DNA of 64,000 bases from Roseateles toxinivorans (GTDB lineage: Bacteria; Pseudomonadota; Gammaproteobacteria; Burkholderiales; Burkholderiaceae_C): the NCBI RefSeq assembly GCF_004362525.1, contig NZ_SNXS01000003.1, forward strand, positions 124,001-188,000. Reading direction: 5' to 3'. This document shows, in pieces, positions 1 through 8,634 of the stretch. The stretch's first letter is position 1; each line of letters opens with the position of its first letter. Below the pieces are notes generated by a model. It did not search any database. It was not told where the DNA came from and saw nothing but the letters and a program-made list of their open reading frames with translations. The translations under genes were made by a program, and so were the position numbers.

Positions 1-509
1 GCGGCCAGGGCCAGTCGGCGATGGGGCCGTTCTACTGTCCGGGCGACCAGAAGGTCTATATCGATCTGGGCTTCTATGAGGTCATGAAGACCCGTATGGG
101 CGCGCCCGGCGATTTCGCCCAGGCCTATGTGATCGCCCACGAGGTGGGCCACCATGTGCAAAACCTGATGGGCATCTCGGGCAAGGTGGACGCGATGCGT
201 GGCCGCATCAGCGAGGCCAAGCAGAACGCGCTGAGCGTGAGGCTGGAGCTGCAGGCCGACTGCTTTGCCGGCGTCTGGGCCCACCACGCCCAGGCGGCGC
301 GGCAGATCCTGGAGCAGGGCGATGTCGAGGAGGCGCTGAACGCCGCCAGCCAGATCGGCGACGACACCCTGCAGCGCAAGTCACAGGGCACGGTGGTGCC
401 GGAGAGTTTCACCCACGGCAGCAGCGCCCAGCGTGTGACCTGGTTCAAGCGCGGGCTGCAGACCGGGGCGATCGCGCAGTGCAATACGTTTGAAGCGAAG
501 CAGCTCTAG
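1..509 (+). CDS. Neutral zinc metallopeptidase, YpfJ family (5' end outside window)
   Basis: The reading frame is already open at base 3, so the gene begins upstream of the window and 168 C-terminal residues are visible. A zinc-protease HEVGH motif lies at visible residues 46-50, followed by a [10 protein letters not shown] segment that fits the downstream metal-ligand region. The C-terminal [13 protein letters not shown] stretch is typical of the YpfJ/neutral zinc metallopeptidase family. Family members are predicted membrane-associated metalloproteases of unknown substrate. The stop codon overlaps the stop of the convergent regulator gene by two bases. Family assignment is firm; the physiological role is not known. 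Confidence 0.88.
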   Translation, partial: GQGQSAMGPFYCPGDQKVYIDLGFYEVMKTRMGAPGDFAQAYVIAHEVGHHVQNLMGISGKVDAMRGRISEAKQNALSVRLELQADCFAGVWAHHAQAARQILEQGDVEEALNAASQIGDDTLQRKSQGTVVPESFTHGSSAQRVTWFKRGLQTGAIAQCNTFEAKQL

Positions 510-1468
510 CTGAGTCGCGCGGCAGCCCGCCGCATCTGCTGGTCCGAGCTGAAGCCGGCGTCCAGTGCCGCCTGGGTGACCGAGGCGCCTCGGGCCAGCG
601 CCTGGCGCGCATGCTCCAGCCGGATGTTCTGCAGATAGTGCAGTGGCGTGACCTGGGCATGGGTGGCGAACAAGCGGCTCAGATGGCGGGGTGTGACCGC
701 CCCCTGCGCGGCCATGCGCTGCAGTGACCAGTCCTCGGCCGGCTGGCGGGTGATGGCGTCCTGCACCCTGTGTACCGCCGGGTGCAGATGGTTGCGGTGC
801 TGCAGCAGCGGCGACAGCTCGGGGTCGCGCGGGCCGCGGCGCAGGTAGACCACCATGTCCTGGGCCACCGCGGCGGTGATGTCCTCGCCGCATTCCCCGG
901 CGATCAGGTGCAGGGCCAGATCTATGCCTGCGGTGACGCCGGCGCTGCTGGCCACCGGACCGTCGATCACGAACACACGGTTGTTGACCACCTCGGCCGT
1001 CGGGGCCAGGTCTTGCAGGGTGGCCAGCATCTCATGGTGGGTGGTGCAGTGGCGCCGCGCCAGCAGGCCGGCATCGGCGGCGAGCAGGGCGCCGGCGCAG
1101 ACGCTGAGCAGGCGGTGCGGCGAGTCGGCCTCCAGCAACCGGGGCGCGATCAGGCGGCCCAGCCACAGGCGCACCGCCTGCCAGGCCGGGCTGCGCAGCA
1201 TCTGCCGATCCTGCAGCAACTGGCCCCGCTGGCCCAGCAGCACCGTCCAGCTTGCCTTGGGCAACTGCTCGGGCAGCGGCTCCAGGCCGCTGAGCATCAA
1301 GCCCACCGACGAGATGGCCTCCGGCGCAGGGCTCAGATAGCGCAGCCTGAAGGCGGCCGGCTTGCCGCGCTGCTCCAGGTGCCGATTGGCCAGGCGAAAG
1401 GCCTCGGCCGGGCCTGCCAGGTCCAGCAGCAGGCTGCCGGGCAGCACGAGGAACAGCAGATCGATCAT
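506..1468 (-). CDS. GlxA-type AraC-family transcriptional regulator (DJ-1/PfpI + HTH)
   Basis: The 320-residue protein has an N-terminal DJ-1/PfpI-like (class I amidotransferase-like) domain, residues about 1-190, with a [13 protein letters not shown] elbow. A C-terminal AraC HTH domain follows (about 210-320). This is the GlxA layout of cytoplasmic regulators. The start at [12 protein letters not shown] was chosen because upstream in-frame residues have no domain character. The protein ends soon after the [10 protein letters not shown] segment of the second helix-turn-helix, about 15-25 residues earlier than usual, so the last helix looks short. It lies upstream of, and on the same strand as, nothing obvious; the cysteine hydrolase gene is upstream on the same strand and its end is 28 bases from this start, so the two may be co-transcribed. 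Confidence 0.85.
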   Translation of the reverse strand: MIDLLFLVLPGSLLLDLAGPAEAFRLANRHLEQRGKPAAFRLRYLSPAPEAISSVGLMLSGLEPLPEQLPKASWTVLLGQRGQLLQDRQMLRSPAWQAVRLWLGRLIAPRLLEADSPHRLLSVCAGALLAADAGLLARRHCTTHHEMLATLQDLAPTAEVVNNRVFVIDGPVASSAGVTAGIDLALHLIAGECGEDITAAVAQDMVVYLRRGPRDPELSPLLQHRNHLHPAVHRVQDAITRQPAEDWSLQRMAAQGAVTPRHLSRLFATHAQVTPLHYLQNIRLEHARQALARGASVTQAALDAGFSSDQQMRRAAARLS

Positions 1469-1496
1469 GGTGTCGGCATTGTGCTTCAGGCCAGAT

Positions 1497-2054
1497 TCAA
1501 GCCGTGGCCCGCTCCAGTGCCTGCTCGACGGTGCAGATCGTCGCAAACCTGCCCGCCAACACCGTCTCGGTGCGGGCCTTGATCTGCGCCGCCGTCAGCG
1601 GCTGGCCATCGGGCTGCACCATGTCGAAGGTCAGTGTGGCCTCGGTCACATAGTCCACCTCCCAGCCTTCGTCGCTGGCGTGCCGCGTGGTGGTTTCGCA
1701 GCACTGCTCGGTGCGTATGCCGGCGACCACCAGGCGGGTGATGCCCTGCTGGTGCAGCCAGATGCTCAGGCCCGAGCCGACCAGGGCGCTGTGGCGGTGC
1801 TTTTCGATCTCCAGGGCCGGGGTGAAATCGACCAGGCCGTCCAGGGGACGCACGAAACCAGACTCCAGCGAGAAGGCATTGCCGGCCGGCAGCGGGTCCA
1901 CATGCATCACGCGGACGATGGGCAGGCCGCGGGCCTCGAAGCCCTTCACCAGCGCATTGCTGCGCTCCAGAAACGCCGGCACGTCGGTGGGCGACCAGTA
2001 GGGGCGCTGGGCGAAGGATTGCTGAACGTCGATCAGGACTAGGGCGGTACGCAT
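1497..2054 (-). CDS. Isochorismatase-fold cysteine hydrolase
   Basis: The 185-residue protein fits a complete isochorismatase-like hydrolase. It has the first catalytic aspartate in VLIDVQ (residue 8), a lysine in the EKHRHSAL segment, and the cysteine nucleophile in RTEQCCETT. Family members hydrolyse small amides or vinyl ethers (nicotinamidase, isochorismatase and others); the substrate here cannot be read from sequence. It is the first gene of an apparent two-gene unit with the downstream GlxA-type regulator, an arrangement often seen when the regulator controls metabolism of a small nitrogenous compound. Confidence 0.85.
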   Translation of the reverse strand: MRTALVLIDVQQSFAQRPYWSPTDVPAFLERSNALVKGFEARGLPIVRVMHVDPLPAGNAFSLESGFVRPLDGLVDFTPALEIEKHRHSALVGSGLSIWLHQQGITRLVVAGIRTEQCCETTTRHASDEGWEVDYVTEATLTFDMVQPDGQPLTAAQIKARTETVLAGRFATICTVEQALERATA

Positions 2055-2159
2055 ATCGGACTCCTGTTGAGAGAAGCCTCGATCATGGGCAATCAGGCCG
2101 CCCCGGTCGCCTCGGTCAGGGACAGCTTGCAGGCAAATCCGGACATGCCAGACAGCCTC

Positions 2160-2636
2160 CTAGCGCTGTATTTCCAGCAGTTCGACCTCGAACAACAGTG
2201 TCGCATTGGCCGGGATCACATTGCCCCTGGCGCGTTCGCCATAGGCGATGTGCGGCGGGCAGGTCAGCTTGGCCTTGCCGCCGACCTTGATGCGCTGCAC
2301 GCCTTCGGTCCAGCACTTGATGACGCGGTTCAGCGGAAAGCTGGCAGGTTCGCCACGCTTGTAGGAACTGTCGAACTCGGTGCCGTCGGGCAGGGTGCCC
2401 CGGTAGTGCACCTTGACGTTGTCGGTGGCCAGCGGGCTGGCGCCCGTGCCCTCGCGCAGCGAGCGGTAGACCATGCCGGTCTCGCTGACCAGGGCGCCGG
2501 GCTCCTTGGCCGCCGCCAGGGCGGCCGCGGACGGCGCAGGTGTGGTGGCCGCAGGCGCGCTGGCCTGGGCGCGGCTGCCGGCGCTGGCAAATGACAAAAC
2601 GGCGGCCAGCAGGGTGGCGATGCAGAGTTGGTTCAT
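2160..2636 (-). CDS. FKBP-type peptidyl-prolyl cis-trans isomerase, exported
   Basis: This 158-residue protein begins with a Sec signal peptide (MNQLCIATLLAAVLSFASAG), followed by an Ala/Pro-rich linker and one FKBP domain (about residues 65-157). Recognisable FKBP segments are VKVHYRGTLPDG, FDSSYKRG, a V/I-I-K-W-T-EG segment, and a C-terminal LLFEVELLEI strand. It should catalyse proline isomerisation during folding in the periplasm. An upstream in-frame ATG nine codons earlier would spoil the signal peptide and overlap aqpZ, so the start at 2636 is preferred. It lies seven bases downstream of aqpZ on the same strand. Confidence 0.88.
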   Translation of the reverse strand: MNQLCIATLLAAVLSFASAGSRAQASAPAATTPAPSAAALAAAKEPGALVSETGMVYRSLREGTGASPLATDNVKVHYRGTLPDGTEFDSSYKRGEPASFPLNRVIKCWTEGVQRIKVGGKAKLTCPPHIAYGERARGNVIPANATLLFEVELLEIQR

Positions 2637-2643
2637 CGAGTGA

Positions 2644-3333
2644 TCAGCTTTCTTCGCTGGCAATGGAGCGGTAGATGGTAGCGCCCAGCACCGCGCCGAC
2701 GATGGGCGCGACCCAGAACAGCCACAGCTGCTCGACCGCCCAGCCGCCGACGAACACCGCCACGCCGGTGCTGCGCGCCGGGTTGACCGAGGTGTTGGTG
2801 ACCGGGATGCTGATCAGGTGGATCAGGGTCAGGGCCAGGCCGATGGCGATCGGTGCAAAGCCGGCCGGTGCGCGCTTGTCGGTGGCGCCCATGATGATGA
2901 TCAGGAAGAAGGCCGTCATCACGATTTCGCAGACCAGGGCCGCGACCATCGAATAGCCGCCGGGCGAATGCTCGCCGAAACCGTTGGAGGCGAAGCCGGC
3001 CGAGACGTCAAAGCCGGCCTTGCCGCTGGCGATGGTGTACAGCACGGCGCCGGCAACAACTGCCCCCGCCACCTGGGCGACGATATAGGGCAGCAGCTTG
3101 GCTCCCGGGAAACGGCCACCGGCCCACAGACCGATGGACACGGCCGGGTTCAGGTGGCAGCCGGAGATATGGCCGATGGCAAAGGCCATCGTCAGCACGG
3201 TCAGGCCAAAGGCCAGAGATACCCCATGCAGGCCTATGCCTACGCCGGGAAAGGCGGCGGCCAGCACGGCGCTGCCGCAGCCGCCCAGCACCAACCAGAA
3301 AGTGCCCAGGAACTCTGCGCCGTATTGTTTCAT
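2644..3333 (-). CDS. aqpZ: Aquaporin Z-type water channel
   Basis: The 229-residue integral membrane protein carries both aquaporin NPA boxes (HLNPAVS in the first half, SVNPARS in the second). The pore-constriction context matches a water-selective AqpZ: an F in the first half, an H in the [13 protein letters not shown] helix, and the arginine after the second NPA. The start [19 protein letters not shown] matches the usual AqpZ N-terminus better than the ATG five codons upstream. It sits in a minus-strand run with the FKBP gene. Confidence 0.95.
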   Translation of the reverse strand: MKQYGAEFLGTFWLVLGGCGSAVLAAAFPGVGIGLHGVSLAFGLTVLTMAFAIGHISGCHLNPAVSIGLWAGGRFPGAKLLPYIVAQVAGAVVAGAVLYTIASGKAGFDVSAGFASNGFGEHSPGGYSMVAALVCEIVMTAFFLIIIMGATDKRAPAGFAPIAIGLALTLIHLISIPVTNTSVNPARSTGVAVFVGGWAVEQLWLFWVAPIVGAVLGATIYRSIASEES

Positions 3334-3395
3334 GTGCCCCTCAACCATAACGTGGATTTGAAGTGGGGGAGTCTAACCAAGGCCTGTGTCACCGA

Positions 3396-3809
3396 TCAAG
3401 CGCCGGCCCTGGGATAGAGAATCATCTGAGTGCAGCGGAACAGCGCGATCGTCTTGCCCCTGTGGCTGACGACGGCGTCCCAGACCTGGGTGGTCCGGCC
3501 CCCATGTGCCAGGGTGGCCAGGCATTCGATTTGGCCGTCGAGTGCCGTGCCCAGATGGTTGGACTTCAGCTCGATGGTGGTGAAGCCGCTGGCGCCCTCG
3601 GGCAGGCTGGCCAGGCAGCCATAGCCCGAGGCGGTGTCGGCCAGGGTGACGACGCTGCCGGCGTGCAGATAGCCATTGGGTGCCATCAGGTGCTGCTTGA
3701 CGTCCAGCGTGGCACTGACACGGCCAGGCTTCACATCGGTGACGACGATGCCCAGATGACCGGGCAGGGCCTGGGCGCCGCGTTGGTTGAAATGCTCGGG
3801 GGTGGACAT
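3396..3809 (-). CDS. PaaI-type hotdog-fold thioesterase
   Basis: The 137-residue protein fits a single hotdog thioesterase domain. The LHAGSVVTLADTASGYG segment corresponds to the central helix and catalytic region of the PaaI/YbgC-like family, followed by FTTIELKSNHLG strands. Members hydrolyse acyl- or aryl-CoA thioesters in the cytoplasm. The frame remains open upstream to 4211, but the family homology begins at MSTPEHFNQRG, so the start at 3809 was chosen. It is convergent with nothing; the neighbour aqpZ lies 62 bases downstream on the same strand. Confidence 0.86.
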   Translation of the reverse strand: MSTPEHFNQRGAQALPGHLGIVVTDVKPGRVSATLDVKQHLMAPNGYLHAGSVVTLADTASGYGCLASLPEGASGFTTIELKSNHLGTALDGQIECLATLAHGGRTTQVWDAVVSHRGKTIALFRCTQMILYPRAGA

Positions 3810-3977
3810 GGTGGGCTCCGATGTGACTGAGGTGTCGGCATTGTCAGGCCACCGTGTAGGACAAGGCGTACAAGGCCTAGCGCCCGCCGCCGATGTGCAA
3901 GGCGCGTCGATGGGCATATCGTGCACAGCAGTCGATCGATAAACCCAAGGCCGCCACCCTGTTGCTGCGATATCGCC

Positions 3978-4136
3978 ATGAACGCAATCAAAACCACCCT
4001 GCTGCTGTTCGTCCTGATGAACGTCCTGGCCATTGCCGCCTGCCAGCCGATGGCGGACTTGGACGAGCAGACGGTCCCCGACCTTGGTCAGAATGCCCAG
4101 CAGGCCAAGGGCACCGCGAACGAGGCTGGCCGGTGA
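3978..4136 (+). CDS. Small predicted lipoprotein
   Basis: This 52-residue protein has a lysine near its N-terminus, a hydrophobic stretch, and a lipobox ending at Cys22 (LAIAAC). That leaves a 31-residue acidic, Gln/Asn-rich mature peptide. Size and composition recall entericidin-like small lipoproteins, but there is no clear match. The short start MNAIKTTLL was chosen because it begins the signal peptide. No operon partner is evident; the lone receiver gene follows on the same strand. Confidence 0.6.
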   Translation: MNAIKTTLLLFVLMNVLAIAACQPMADLDEQTVPDLGQNAQQAKGTANEAGR

Positions 4137-4298
4137 AGACAATGAGTCAACCTTTCCCGATGGCGACACGATGATGAATTTTCTTCGTGGCGGAGCGCGG
4201 TGAAGGCCCAAAATGCGAGCCTGGTGATGCCGGGCCGTACGGCGCCGGCGGTCGACGCCCCTGTGCTGGCCCAGCCCTTGAACCGCTCCAAGCCCACG

Positions 4299-4682
4299 AT
4301 GCCGCTGCTGAAGATCTATATCGTCGAAGACAGTGTGGTGATCCGAGACAATCTGATCGCGACCCTGGAGGAAATGGCTCCCGTCACCGTGGTCGGCAGC
4401 GCCGTGGACGAGGCCTCGGCGCTGGCCTGGCTGTGCCCCGGCGAGGCGGCCTATGACCTCGTCATCATTGACATCTTCCTGCGACAGGGCTCCGGCCTGG
4501 GCGTGCTCAAGCAGCTGCGCCCCCTGCGCCCCGAGGCCAGCCTGGTCGTGCTGACCAACTACGCCACGCCCGATATGCGATCACGCTGCCTGGCCCTGGG
4601 AGCCGACCGCGTGTTCGACAAGTCGCACGAGATCGACGCATTGCTGGACTACTGCAGCGGCTTGGCCTCTGCCGCGCGCTGA
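4299..4682 (+). CDS. Stand-alone response-regulator receiver domain
   Basis: This is a receiver domain only: acidic pocket E10/D11, phospho-acceptor D58 in VIIDIF, T86 and K108, with no output domain. Such proteins relay phosphate or act by protein contact. The frame is open further upstream, with a possible GTG at 4200 preceded by GGAG that would add 33 unstructured residues. The ATG at 4299 puts the start directly before the first strand (LKIYIVEDS). It is convergent with the NarL-type regulator and one gene away from the CHASE3 kinase, so the three may form one signalling group. Confidence 0.8.
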   Translation: MPLLKIYIVEDSVVIRDNLIATLEEMAPVTVVGSAVDEASALAWLCPGEAAYDLVIIDIFLRQGSGLGVLKQLRPLRPEASLVVLTNYATPDMRSRCLALGADRVFDKSHEIDALLDYCSGLASAAR

Positions 4683-4683
4683 C

Positions 4684-5316
4684 TCATTGAATCAGCCCGT
4701 TCTTCAGCGCGTAGTAGGTCAGATCGCTGTTCGAGGCGAGCTTCATCTTCTCCATCACCCGCGAGCGGTAGGTACTGACGGTCTTCACGCTCAGCGACAT
4801 GCCTTCGGCCATATGGCCTATGGTTTCGCCCTTGGCCAGGCGCAGAAACACCTGGAACTCACGCTCGGACAACTGCTCATGGGGCAGTTGCTCGCTGTCG
4901 GCGCCAAGACCGTCGGCCAGCAGCTCGGCCACCGTGGGGCTGATGTACTTGCGCCCGCGGGCCACCGTGCGAATCGCCTTGACGATCTCCTCCGGGTCGC
5001 ACTCCTTGTTCAGATAGCCGCTGGCGCCCTGGCGAAGCAGGGTCACCGCGTAATGCGCCTCCGAAAAGCCGCTGAGTATCAGCACCGGCAGCTCAGGCGC
5101 ACGGGCCTTGATGGCCAGCAGCGCATCGACACCGCTCTGGTCGGGCATGGACAGGTCCATCACCATCACGTCCAGGTCGCCCTGGCGCACCAGCTCCATG
5201 GCCTCCCGGCCCGAGGCCGCCTCGCCGGTGACGCGCAGATCCACCTGCTCGGAGAAGTACTGGCGCAGTCCGGCCCGCACAATGGCGTGATCGTCAACGA
5301 TGGCGACGCGAATCAT
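4684..5316 (-). CDS. NarL/FixJ-type response regulator
   Basis: The 210-residue protein has a receiver domain (acidic D8/D9, phospho-acceptor D54 in MVMDLSMPD, a late lysine in GYLNKE) and a C-terminal LuxR-type HTH (about residues 145-207, LSEREFQVFLRLAKG ... KTVSTYRSRVMEKM). It resembles the UvrY/GacA-NarL class, which binds DNA as a phosphorylated dimer. It is divergent from the CHASE3 histidine kinase across 70 bases. Kinases with HisKA_3 domains normally pair with this class, so the two are the likely cognate pair. Confidence 0.92.
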   Translation of the reverse strand: MIRVAIVDDHAIVRAGLRQYFSEQVDLRVTGEAASGREAMELVRQGDLDVMVMDLSMPDQSGVDALLAIKARAPELPVLILSGFSEAHYAVTLLRQGASGYLNKECDPEEIVKAIRTVARGRKYISPTVAELLADGLGADSEQLPHEQLSEREFQVFLRLAKGETIGHMAEGMSLSVKTVSTYRSRVMEKMKLASNSDLTYYALKNGLIQ

Positions 5317-5386
5317 GAGCTGCCTTTTTGCTTTGGGGAAGGACCTCGCTGTGCGCGGTCCCCAACTGATTGAGCTAGGAGTTTAG

Positions 5387-6748
5387 ATGCAAGCACCCGC
5401 CCTGGATCTGCTGTCACCGCACCGGCGCCGCGCGCTGGTGTTTCCGCTTGCCCTGGTGATGGCGGTGGCCTTGATACTTATCAGCGAACTGGCGTTCTGG
5501 CGCTCCACCGGTTCGATGGACAAACTGGGCACGATGGCCGTGGCGCGCCTGGACATCCAGCAGGTCCTGCGCCGCATGATAGACGCCGAGACCGGCCAGC
5601 GGGGCTATTTGCTCAGTGCGCGCAAGGCCTATCTGGAGCCCTATCGCGAGGCCTCGCAGGATGTGCAGCGCGCCTTGGCGGCGCTCAAGCACTACTACGA
5701 GGGCAACAAGCCGGCGGCCGCGCCCATGCTGCAGCTGGAGACGATGGCGCAGCGCCGCCTGTCCGAGCTGGACCTGATCATCGAGCTGTTCGACCAGGGC
5801 AAGGAAGAGGCCTGGCGCAACATCCTGCTGACCGATATCGGCAAGGAGCAGATGCAGGCGCTGCGCGACGCCGCACAGGAGCTGCTGGCGCTGGAGACGG
5901 TGAAGGTCGAGGCCGGCCGCAAGGACGTCTATGACACCCTGCTGTTCAACCGCATCGGGGTGGCCCTGACGACCCTGATCAGCCTGCTGGCGCTGTTTCT
6001 GTATCTGCGCCAGAGTGCTGCCCTGCAGGCCCAGCGCGCGGCCCTGCAGCGCGCGGTGCAGGCCGAACGCGACCAGCTCGAGATCGAGGTCGGCCGCCGC
6101 ACCGGCGAGCTGACCGAGTTGACACGCCATCTGTTCACCGCCCGCGAGGATGAGCGCAGCCGCCTGGCGCGCGAGCTGCATGACGAACTCGGCGCCCTGC
6201 TGACCACCGCCAAGCTCGACGCCGCGCGCATCAAGGCGCGGCTGGGCCAGGGCAGCCCGGAGGCCAGCGAACGGCTGCAGCACCTCAACGAGACGCTGAA
6301 CCTGGGCATCGCACTGAAGCGACGCATTACCGAAGACCTGCGGCCCTCGTCGTTGAGCAATCTGGGACTGGTGGCGGCGCTGGAGATACTGGCGCAGGAG
6401 TTTGCCCAGAGCTCGGGCCTGGATCTGCATTGCGAGCTGCAGGCGGTGGCCCTGAACGCCTCTGCCGAGCTGACGGTATTCCGCCTCGTGCAGGAGGCAC
6501 TGACCAATATCGCCAAGTACGCGCAGGCCGCTCAGGTGCATATCCGCCTGGCGCCGCAGCAGCAGGAGGTGCTGGTCGAGGTGCGCGACGACGGCGTCGG
6601 CTTTGACACCGCCCAGGCGACGCGCTCCGCCCACGGTCTGCTGGGCATGCGCTTTCGCGTCGTGGCCGACGGCGGGCGGCTGACGGTGACTTCGGTGCAG
6701 GGCGAAGGCACCTGCATCAGTGCCCTGCTGCCGCAGTCGCAGGCGTAG
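5387..6748 (+). CDS. CHASE3 sensor histidine kinase (HisKA_3 type)
   Basis: This 453-residue membrane kinase has a first transmembrane helix at about 17-36, and a periplasmic CHASE3 domain (about 40-185) with the typical ETGQRGYLLSARKAYLEPY motif. A second helix follows (about 188-205), then a coiled segment and a HisKA_3 domain with phospho-histidine H265 (ARELHDELGALL). The HATPase_c domain has N374 in EALTNIAKYA, the DDGVGFD G1 box and a GLLGMRFR segment. It autophosphorylates in response to an unknown extracytoplasmic signal and should phosphorylate the divergent NarL-type regulator. All catalytic boxes are present. Confidence 0.92.
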   Translation: MQAPALDLLSPHRRRALVFPLALVMAVALILISELAFWRSTGSMDKLGTMAVARLDIQQVLRRMIDAETGQRGYLLSARKAYLEPYREASQDVQRALAALKHYYEGNKPAAAPMLQLETMAQRRLSELDLIIELFDQGKEEAWRNILLTDIGKEQMQALRDAAQELLALETVKVEAGRKDVYDTLLFNRIGVALTTLISLLALFLYLRQSAALQAQRAALQRAVQAERDQLEIEVGRRTGELTELTRHLFTAREDERSRLARELHDELGALLTTAKLDAARIKARLGQGSPEASERLQHLNETLNLGIALKRRITEDLRPSSLSNLGLVAALEILAQEFAQSSGLDLHCELQAVALNASAELTVFRLVQEALTNIAKYAQAAQVHIRLAPQQQEVLVEVRDDGVGFDTAQATRSAHGLLGMRFRVVADGGRLTVTSVQGEGTCISALLPQSQA

Positions 6749-6931
6749 TTCTCGTCCTACAAGCATCGTCTGCGCTGGCCGACAGGGCCTCGCGCCCTCG
6801 GACGATGGCTTGCTCCCGGCCCTCGGCGCAAAGTCACTCCATCGCATCTACCTTCTTCGGCCTCGTCGAAGACACCGGATGCGAGCCGTGAATACCGGGC
6901 GCCCAGGCGCCTCTTGCCCAGGAGTTTCGTC

Positions 6932-7096
6932 ATGCTGCATTACGCCATCGTCTTCTTTGTCATCGCCTTGATCGCCGCCGTGTTCGGCTTCGGTGGCATT
7001 GCCGCCAGCGCCGTGGGCATTGCCAAGATTCTGTTCTTCGTGTTCGTCGTGCTGGCCGTGCTCAGCTTCGTGGCCAGCCTGTTCCGGCGCGGCTGA
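6932..7096 (+). CDS. DUF1328 (YtjA-type) small membrane protein
   Basis: This 54-residue protein has two predicted transmembrane helices with glycine- and alanine-rich faces ([18 protein letters not shown]) and a short basic tail (LFRRG). It matches the DUF1328/YtjA family in length and sequence. An AGGAG ribosome site precedes ATG 6932. In related bacteria such genes are often near BON-domain and stress-related envelope genes, as here. Function is unknown. Confidence 0.88.
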   Translation: MLHYAIVFFVIALIAAVFGFGGIAASAVGIAKILFFVFVVLAVLSFVASLFRRG

Positions 7097-7151
7097 CCTT
7101 GCCTCGCCGGGGCCTCAGTTCCTTTTCATCCATCACCAGGAGATTTTCATC

Positions 7152-7466
7152 ATGAATGCTCGTTCCACTTTGACCGTCCTGTTCACCGTTGCCGCTCTGG
7201 CTGCCTTCTCCGGTTGCGCCGTGACGCGCGGCCAGGAAACGGTCGGCGCCTACATCGACGACTCGGCCCTGACCACCGCGGTCAAGGCCCGTTTTGTCGA
7301 CAACAAGGACGTTGACGCCTCGGCCATCAGCGTCGAGACGATGAAGGGCACCGTCATGCTGTCCGGCTTCGCCAAGAGCGAGAAGGAGCGCGTCATTGCC
7401 GAGAACATCACCCGCGGTGTCAAGGGCGTGATGGCGGTGAAGAACCAGGTCGTCGTTCGTCCTTGA
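7152..7466 (+). CDS. BON-domain lipoprotein
   Basis: The 104-residue protein has a lipoprotein signal peptide with the lipobox ending at Cys22 (AAFSGC) and a single BON domain (about residues 37-103; DSALTTAVKARFV ... GTVMLSGFAKSEKE ... GVMAVKNQVVV). BON domains are thought to bind phospholipid at the envelope, as in OsmY and DolP. It probably sits on the inner leaflet of the outer membrane. A CAGGAG site precedes the start. Same orientation as the DUF1328 gene, and likely co-transcribed. Confidence 0.9.
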   Translation: MNARSTLTVLFTVAALAAFSGCAVTRGQETVGAYIDDSALTTAVKARFVDNKDVDASAISVETMKGTVMLSGFAKSEKERVIAENITRGVKGVMAVKNQVVVRP

Positions 7467-7490
7467 TCCATTGAAGCAGGAGACCTCCAC

Positions 7491-7910
7491 ATGAAGCGCA
7501 GCATTGCCCTCTTTCTCGCCGTCTCGGCGATGGCCACCCCCGTGCTGGCTCAGGTCGGGGTCTCCGTGCAGATCAACCAGCCCGGTGTCTATGGTCGCAT
7601 CAACTTCGGTGATGCACCGCCGCCGATGGTGGTTTATCCGCAGCCGGTGATCTACGCGCCGACGCCGGTGGCCGTGCATCAGCGCCCGATCTACCTCTAT
7701 GTTCCTTCAGGCCATCAGCGTGAATGGGGTCGCTACTGCGGCCGCTACTCGGCCTGCGGCCAGCCGGTCTACTTCGTGCAGGAGCGCTGGGTGCAGGAGC
7801 ACGCCCGCCAGGCTCGCGACGACCGTGGACGCGGCCACGGCCGTGGTGACAGGGGTCGGGGCCATGGCGATGATGACAATCGCGGCCGTGGCCACAGGGG
7901 CCGGGATTGA
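7491..7910 (+). CDS. Secreted hypothetical protein with Arg/Gly/His/Asp-rich tail
   Basis: This 139-residue protein has a cleavable signal peptide (ending near AMATPVLAQ). Its central region is rich in proline, valine and tyrosine and has four cysteines near WGRYCGRYSACGQPV. The last 35 residues are low-complexity repeats built from RGRGH, GRGDR and GDDDN. The GVSVQINQPGVYGRINFG segment recurs in uncharacterised beta-proteobacterial envelope proteins, from memory. An AGGAG site precedes the ATG, 24 bases after the BON gene. No function can be assigned. Confidence 0.75.
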   Translation: MKRSIALFLAVSAMATPVLAQVGVSVQINQPGVYGRINFGDAPPPMVVYPQPVIYAPTPVAVHQRPIYLYVPSGHQREWGRYCGRYSACGQPVYFVQERWVQEHARQARDDRGRGHGRGDRGRGHGDDDNRGRGHRGRD

Positions 7911-7945
7911 GCTAGTCTAGAGGCTGGTCATCAAGAGGTATCAGC

Positions 7946-8554
7946 ATGCAAGAGTTTGATCAGCCAGCCGCCGGTGCGCAGTCCCGGCGTGACGCCTTGC
8001 TGCGCCTCGGTCAATGGGGCGCAGGCCTGGTGCTGGCCAGTCCCTGGTTGCCGGCCCTCGCGGCCGACGACAACACCTATGACCAGGACTCCATCCTCAC
8101 CGCCGCCACCGATTTCTTCGGCAATACCACCGAAGGCCTGGCCAAGGTGATCGAGAAGGCCTTCAAGGAACAGGGCCGGCCCAATGGCTACATCAAGGGC
8201 GAGGAGGCCTCGGCCGCCCTGACCGTCGGTGTGCGCTATGGCGACGGGCAACTGACCATGAAGGGCGGCAGCACGGCACGCGTCTACTGGGCCGGGCCGT
8301 CCATCGGGCTGGACGTGGGCGCCAATGCCTCCAAGGTCTTCACCCTGGTCTACAAGCTGCCCAAGGTTTCGGCCATCTACCAGCGCTTCCCCGGCGTCGA
8401 AGGCAGCCTGTATTACATCGGTGGTGCGGGCATCAACTACCAGCGCCTGAACGGCATCACGCTGGCGCCGATACGCCTCGGTGTAGGGCTCCGCACAGGC
8501 GCCAGCGTGGGCTATGTCCACTACCGGCGCGAGAAGAGCTACAACCCCTTCTGA
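7946..8554 (+). CDS. DUF1134 (EipA-like) envelope protein
   Basis: This 202-residue protein has a twin-arginine-like leader (QSRRDALLRLGQWGAG) and cleavage after LPALAA. One DUF1134 domain follows (about residues 50-195), with the glycine-rich AALTVGVRYGDGQLTMKGG and GPSIGLDVGANASKVF segments. The Brucella/Caulobacter homologue EipA is a periplasmic factor for cell-envelope integrity; a similar role here is inferred from family only. A GAGG site precedes the start. Confidence 0.85.
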   Translation: MQEFDQPAAGAQSRRDALLRLGQWGAGLVLASPWLPALAADDNTYDQDSILTAATDFFGNTTEGLAKVIEKAFKEQGRPNGYIKGEEASAALTVGVRYGDGQLTMKGGSTARVYWAGPSIGLDVGANASKVFTLVYKLPKVSAIYQRFPGVEGSLYYIGGAGINYQRLNGITLAPIRLGVGLRTGASVGYVHYRREKSYNPF

Positions 8555-8564
8555 GCCAGGTGTC

Positions 8565-8582
8565 GCGGCGTTCGCACGCCGC
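8565..8582. terminator. Hairpin after the DUF1134 gene
   Basis: A perfect 7-bp stem (GCGGCGT / ACGCCGC) with a 4-base loop lies 11 bases after the DUF1134 stop. No T-tract follows, so it is at best a weak or factor-assisted terminator separating this gene from feoAB. Confidence 0.35.
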
Positions 8583-8613
8583 CGCTTGATCGTGGTCAGG
8601 GATTTGCGAGGCT

Positions 8614-8634
8614 TGATGAGATAGACTCTCATTC
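8614..8634. promoter_or_regulatory. Probable Fur box upstream of feoAB
   Basis: The sequence ATGAGA-TAGAC-TCTCAT is a perfect 6-bp inverted repeat with a 5-base spacer. It matches the ATGAGAAT-n-ATTCTCAT form of Fur operators in proteobacteria. It lies 40 bases before feoA, where iron-dependent repression by Fur would be expected. Confidence 0.6.

Noticed and set aside
5414-6847. 477-codon frame antisense to the CHASE3 kinase
   Set aside because: The kinase frame carries complete, ordered motifs; the antisense frame has Gln/Arg/Leu-rich low-complexity sequence only.
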